Below are positions 60,532 through 64,000 of a DNA stretch of 64,000 nucleotides, one piece after another (position 1 is the first letter of the stretch; each line of letters begins with the position of its first letter). The notes below the pieces were generated by a model that saw only the letters and a list, made by a program, of their open reading frames with translations, was not told the DNA's origin and did no database searches. The stretch covers positions 1-64,000 of the forward strand of contig CAVRPV010000019.1 of assembly GCA_963723235.1 (NCBI GenBank). The letters run 5' to 3'. The position numbers and the translations under genes are program-made. Origin of the DNA: CAIRTM01 sp963723235. Lineage in GTDB: Bacteria; Desulfobacterota; WTBG01; CAIYCZ01; CAIRTM01.

Positions 60532-62502
60532 TCAAAAATCAAACAATGACGGCTGCTGCGACGGTTTTTGTTTGGCTTTAGCGCCTGATGGAACTGCGAC
60601 CCGCCGCAGGCAGTCCTCTGGAATTTCAGCACTGAAGCGCGATGGAGCGCCAGGCAGACTTTGTCCGAAAACATACCGGCTGCGGGCACTTGTTATATAG
60701 AGCCGATCGCGGGCTCTGGTCATGGCCACGTAAAAAAGCCGGCGCTCCTCCTCGACCTGCGCATCATCGTACTCTTCCTGGGGGTCCAGATGGCAGGGAA
60801 ACAGGTTCTGCTCGGCTCCGGAAATAAAAACGACCGGAAATTCAAGCCCCTTGGCGCCATGCGCTGTCATCAGCCGCACGCATTCCTGCGCCGGCGCAAG
60901 GGATTCGCCTTCGCGCATCAGGTACACTTTCTTTAAGAACGCGCCTGCGGACCCGGCAGCCCCTTCCCGTGAAAACGGCAGCGCTGCCGTGGCAAAGGCA
61001 AGCATATCCTCATCCGGTTCCAGACTGGCCGCAAATACCGAATCCCACAGCCAGTTTATCAATTGATAGAGCGGCATGGAGGGGCTGCGGGCCTGAATGT
61101 CCTCAATCAGCGCACCCAGAATACGAATGCGCTCGCAGGCACGCTGCTGCAGGCCCGGCACGGTTTCGGGATTGCGGCACAACTGCACGAGCGGCACACC
61201 CTGCCGAACGGCCTCAGCGATCAGGCGCTCAGCGCTGCGCTCGCCCGGGCAAAAGTGGCCTGAGCGTAAAAGGTCGGCAACAGCCCCGTCGTTCGCCGGG
61301 TTGACCAGAATCTCAAGCAGATCCAGCAGTATTTGCACCTGGCTATTTTCAAAAAACCAATTGCCGGCGTGCTCGGCCACGGGGATGCCCCGCCGGTTAA
61401 GCGCTTTGAGCAAAGCCTGGCTCTGCTGGCGCAAACGGTAAAGAATGACAATGTCGCTGAAACTCCTGACGGACTCATCCCCGCTGCACATGCTTTCAAA
61501 GCCGATGCCGCCCAGAAGCGACGCAATTTCAGAGGCAATCCAGTCGGCTTCCATATATTCATCGTCAAGCTCAACCACATAAATTTTTGCGCCCTCGGGC
61601 CGCGTAGGACGCAACTGTTTTTCAATACGTATTTTGTTGTTCCGGATAACCTGCTGGGCCGCGTCGATAATGGTTGCCGAACTACGATAGTTATCGGCCA
61701 GATAGCACACGGTCGTGCCGGGGAAATCGATTTGAAAATTAAGGAAATTTTTAACCTGCGCACCCCTGAAGGCATAAATGGCCTGGTCAGCATCGCCCAC
61801 CGCACACAGATTCGGATGCCGGCCGCATAACAGGCGCAGCAGAAGATACTGGGCCCGGCTGACATCCTGATATTCATCGACCGAGACATGGCTGAAACGA
61901 TCACGCAATGCCCCGGCTACAGCCGGGCGGGCCTGCAGCAGTTCCACCGTTTTCAAAATCAGATCATCAAAATCAAGCAGGCCCCGTCTGGTCAGCTCGG
62001 ATTGATATGCCCGGCAAAAAGGGCTAAGCTTGTTGGGAGGTTGCGATGTGCTTTTTTCAAGGGCCAGCTGACGGCACAAGCTCCGGGCGGTAGGCGCAGG
62101 GCCGTCGTTAACAAATGCGCCTGCCAGCTCGGCTATAAGTCTCTGCTGCGCCGGCGGGGAAATAATTGAAATCTCGTCCGGCAGGCCGATCAAATCACCG
62201 TGCTGCTTAAGTATATCGAAACACAGCGAGTGAAACGTGCCGACCGTAACGGGTGCGAGGTCAATGCCTGCGCTGCACAGGGCCTGTGCCCGCTCGCGCA
62301 TTTCATCAGCCGCCTTGACGGTGAACGTAAGCGCCAGCAGATTGCGGGGCGCAATGCGGGCCTGTTCGACGAGATAGGCCAGACGGTACACAAGCGTTCT
62401 GGTTTTCCCGGTTCCGGCTCCGGCAATGATCAGCACGGCACCATCAACGGTGCTGACCGCCGCGCGCTGTTCAGGATTGAGTACCCGGAGAAAGTCTTTC
62501 AT
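60532..62502 (-). CDS. UvrD/Rep-family superfamily I DNA helicase
   Basis: 656 residues. Motif I AGAGTGKTRTLVYRLAYL, motif II D-E-Y-Q-D-V-S-R-A-Q, motif III G-D-A-D-Q-A-I-Y-A-F-R-G-A, then MTAHGAKGLEFPVVFISG, and motif VI F-Y-V-A-M-T-R-A-R-D-R-L-Y-I-T. D-E-Y-Q-D in place of D-E-F-Q-D is common in PcrA/Rep types. Short relative to E. coli UvrD (720). Repair or replication-restart role is likely. It begins with L-N-P-E-Q-R-A-A-V. Stop codon touches a worn repeat end. Confidence 0.92.
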   Translation of the reverse strand: MKDFLRVLNPEQRAAVSTVDGAVLIIAGAGTGKTRTLVYRLAYLVEQARIAPRNLLALTFTVKAADEMRERAQALCSAGIDLAPVTVGTFHSLCFDILKQHGDLIGLPDEISIISPPAQQRLIAELAGAFVNDGPAPTARSLCRQLALEKSTSQPPNKLSPFCRAYQSELTRRGLLDFDDLILKTVELLQARPAVAGALRDRFSHVSVDEYQDVSRAQYLLLRLLCGRHPNLCAVGDADQAIYAFRGAQVKNFLNFQIDFPGTTVCYLADNYRSSATIIDAAQQVIRNNKIRIEKQLRPTRPEGAKIYVVELDDEYMEADWIASEIASLLGGIGFESMCSGDESVRSFSDIVILYRLRQQSQALLKALNRRGIPVAEHAGNWFFENSQVQILLDLLEILVNPANDGAVADLLRSGHFCPGERSAERLIAEAVRQGVPLVQLCRNPETVPGLQQRACERIRILGALIEDIQARSPSMPLYQLINWLWDSVFAASLEPDEDMLAFATAALPFSREGAAGSAGAFLKKVYLMREGESLAPAQECVRLMTAHGAKGLEFPVVFISGAEQNLFPCHLDPQEEYDDAQVEEERRLFYVAMTRARDRLYITSARSRYVFGQSLPGAPSRFSAEIPEDCLRRVAVPSGAKAKQKPSQQPSLFDF

Positions 62503-62519
62503 GACTGCTGCCGTCTAAC

Positions 62520-62566
62520 AGGGTGTCGAATAAAATTTCCTTACAGGCTGTTCAAAAAAACTATAG
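62520..62566. repeat. Solo left end of the modular palindromic element
   Basis: ACAGGGTGTCGAATAAAATT followed by TTACAGGCTGTTCAAAAAAA, matching preamble plus left end. No core or right end follows. Confidence 0.6.
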
Positions 62567-62670
62567 CGGAAGACAGCACTTTTTCAAACATATTTCTTGC
62601 ATCATCCGGTTTTTGTACCGACGAAAAGCCGGTTTTGTTGGGATAAAACAAGACGTTATGCTTTTATTTA

Positions 62671-62708
62671 AATCCCCCCTACCCCCCTTTTTCAAAGGGG
62701 GAGTTTTT
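62671..62708. repeat. CCCCCTTT-loop-AAAGGGGG hairpin repeat
   Basis: AATCCCCCCTACCCCCCTTT then TTCAAAGGGGGAGTTTTT: an 8-bp stem with 3-base loop and trailing Ts. A similar sequence is widespread in bacteria. It could also act as a terminator on the plus strand. The rest of the 62503-62864 gap shows no gene. Confidence 0.6.
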
Positions 62709-62864
62709 AACAACAAAAAGACCTTGGACAACCGCCTGAACGGTACAAAAAACCAGAAGATCCATATTTCCTGAAGCGCCGAAGGCATGATTGGTCAAAT
62801 CGGTCAGAATCGGCTATAATGCGGCTTGACAAACACAGCGCTGACACAAAGGAGCTGCATACCA

Positions 62865-63365
62865 ATGATTGCTATTCACTTTCCCCGCGCTGTTGAGGAG
62901 AACCCCTGCGCACAGGCCCTGCACGACCTGTTCCGCGCGGCACAGGCCCGGCCCGGGCATGGACTGCCGGAGATACAGCTGGATGCCCCGGTTACAACCG
63001 TGCTGCAGCGGGCCCTGCGCACAGGGCGGCTCAAGCGCGGATTTGATACCACACTTGAGGTTCTGGCCAATGAACGCAACGGCCTTGCACATCTGCGCCA
63101 CAAAACCGGTACGGAACAAAAAGCGCGGGTATCGCGCCTTATCCTGATAAGCAACGATGCCTCTGAGCGGTTGCTTCGCGAGATTGCGCTCACACTGCAG
63201 CGCAATGCTCCGCGCGTGCTGGCCCTTGCCCTGCAGGCCAACAGCGCTACACTGGGCAGCCTGCTCTTTGGGCCGGATACGAATGTCAAGGTGCTGCTGC
63301 TTGATCACAAGGACACGGTGGCCGAGATGCTCATTGCCGCAGCGCAGCAGCATGAAACCTGTTAG
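62865..63365 (+). CDS. Hypothetical protein, 166 aa
   Basis: Alpha-rich soluble protein from ATG 62865 (AAAGGAG about 10 bases upstream). It contains R-A-A-Q-A-R, T-V-L-Q-R-A-L-R-T-G-R-L-K-R-G-F-D-T and L-L-L-D-H-K-D-T-V-A-E-M-L-I-A-A-A-Q-Q. No membrane segment, cysteine cluster or family that I recognise. It lies between a helicase on the opposite strand and folK. An element follows just after the stop. Confidence 0.6.
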   Translation: MIAIHFPRAVEENPCAQALHDLFRAAQARPGHGLPEIQLDAPVTTVLQRALRTGRLKRGFDTTLEVLANERNGLAHLRHKTGTEQKARVSRLILISNDASERLLREIALTLQRNAPRVLALALQANSATLGSLLFGPDTNVKVLLLDHKDTVAEMLIAAAQQHETC

Positions 63366-63459
63366 CAAAATGTTGCAAAAGTCTTTTCATACAGGCTGTT
63401 CAAAAATGTGCAGATGCAAGGCGCGCAACGCAGCAGATGTATGTTTTTCAACAGCCTGT
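63366..63459 (+). repeat. Modular palindromic element, copy 12 (short form, core deleted)
   Basis: Preamble ATGTTGCAAAAGTCTTTTCA, left end CAGGCTGTTCAAAAATG at 63393, GATGCAAGGCGCGC joined straight to AACGCAGCAGATG, right end GTTTTTCAACAGCCTG at 63459. The core palindrome and its flanks are cleanly absent. Confidence 0.85.
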
Positions 63460-63479
63460 TAGCAGATCGGGGACAGACG

Positions 63480-63967
63480 ATGAATCCCATATGCATCGGC
63501 CTTGGCACCAACATAGGCGACCGCGAGGCCAATTTGAGAACAGCGCTTGAGCGCCTGCAGCCAATCGTGAACTGTGGGGCTGTCTCGGACATTTTTGAAA
63601 CCGAGCCTGTCGGCATTGTGAAGCAGGACTGGTTTTTAAACATGGTCCTGCGGGGCACAACCTCACTTGACGCCTTTGAACTCCTGGCGGCCCTGCAGCG
63701 GATTGAAATGCTATGGGGCGCAGCCGCCTGATTGATAAGGGCCCCCGCATAATTGACTTGGACATTTTGCTGTATTCCTCTACAATACTTCACACAAAAA
63801 GCCTGACGGTGCCGCACCCGGAACTGCACCGGAGAGCATTCGTGCTCATGCCGTTGGCACAAGTGGCCGCGGACTGGATGCATCCGGTGCTGGGCGCAAC
63901 AATTCAGGAACTTTTGCAGAAACTCAACGATGATAAGGCGGTACGCGTATGGACACAAAAAAAATAG
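63480..63967 (+). CDS. folK: 2-amino-4-hydroxy-6-hydroxymethyldihydropteridine pyrophosphokinase FolK (frameshifted)
   Basis: About 162 residues over two frames. It pyrophosphorylates the pterin in folate synthesis. Start C-I-G-L-G-T-N-I-G-D-R-E-A-N-L and VSDIFETEPVG in one frame; G-R-S-R-L-I-D-K-G-P-R-I-I-D-L-D-I-L and V-P-H-P-E-L-H-R-R-A-F-V-L in another. One missing base in CTATGGGGC (about 63712) would give I-E-M-L-M-G-R-S-R. The start is ATG 63480. The stop overlaps the next start by 19 bases. Confidence 0.88.
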
Positions 63968-64000
63968 AGCAACTGGTGCGTGATCTGCTGACTGAGCTGG
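63949..64000 (+). CDS. folE: Start of GTP cyclohydrolase I (partial, runs off the window)
   Basis: The first 17 residues read M-D-T-K-K-I-E-Q-L-V-R-D-L-L-T-E-L, which fits the N-terminal helix of FolE. Being downstream of and overlapping folK supports a folate-gene unit. Only 52 bases are visible, so identity is tentative. Confidence 0.55.
   Translation, partial: MDTKKIEQLVRDLLTEL

Noticed and set aside
13575..63459. Elements as a CRISPR or tRNA/rRNA set
   Set aside because: Copies are dispersed, not arrayed; no cloverleaf with CCA or conserved tRNA boxes was seen.

Overview
The window looks like a chromosomal segment of a Gram-negative, largely anaerobic bacterium. Evidence for a Gram-negative cell is an ADP-heptose synthase-type gene (LPS core), a PilB/GspE ATPase, lipoproteins and an aquaporin Z. 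Evidence for anaerobic life is a class III ribonucleotide reductase with its activase, several radical SAM proteins, a ferredoxin and molybdopterin synthesis. Gene neighbourhoods such as yajC-secD-secF, valS-nadC-coaX, yggT-divIVA-yggU and clpS-clpA-aat remind me of Desulfobacterota/'Deltaproteobacteria' (Desulfuromonadia-like), but this is inference from gene content and not a database result. No rRNA, tRNA, CRISPR array, integrase or transposase was recognised.

Layout. 0.3-3.4 kb: ferredoxin, small hypotheticals, a TPR protein with a Pro-rich tandem repeat, and a DUF3617 protein. 3.4-10.7 kb (minus strand): queA, yajC, secD, secF, moeA, aspS. 10.8-14.6 kb: an N-end-rule degradation set (clpS, clpA, aat). 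14.7-17.5 kb: pilB, hldE-type gene, PilZ protein. 17.7-21 kb: nrdD, a glutaredoxin-like redoxin and nrdG. 21-26.4 kb: mnmG, a multi-PAS sensor kinase with a CheY-like partner, and a stand-alone NFACT-R protein. 26.5-29.6 kb: a U32-type protein and two radical SAM proteins. 29.7-41.8 kb: accessory and metabolic genes, including a split-barrel flavoprotein, DUF523-DUF1722, a penicillin acylase-like amidase, CIA30, a HemF-like protein, aqpZ, an odd transcarbamylase, an adenylation-carrier-thioesterase (A-T-TE) synthetase, a TerB-DnaJ protein and speA. 42-50.3 kb: a SUMF1 protein, duplicated rlpA genes around a phosphoesterase, TerC, a probably acquired DUF2264 gene and a nitroreductase. 50.6-64 kb: hpt, valS, nadC, coaX, yggT-divIVA-yggU, an SDR, a Tat-exported divergent polysaccharide deacetylase, a UvrD-like helicase, folK and the start of folE.

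The most striking non-coding signal is a family of about 70-190 bp modular palindromic elements. Their ends read AGGCTGTTCAAAAA and TTTTTCAACAGCCT. I count about 12 recognisable copies plus degenerate or solo ends. They lie between genes, often touch a stop codon, and one has been captured into the 3' end of a coding sequence. At least four other small palindromic repeat families share the same gaps.

About a dozen single-base frameshifts interrupt otherwise well-conserved genes (queA, clpA, the sensor kinase, NFACT-R, a TIGR01212 protein, a split-barrel protein, DUF523-DUF1722, the amidase, folK). Several fall in short homopolymers, and the reading frames resume perfectly on either side. I therefore suspect draft-sequence indel errors at least as much as real gene decay. 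I give each such gene one interval spanning the frameshift.
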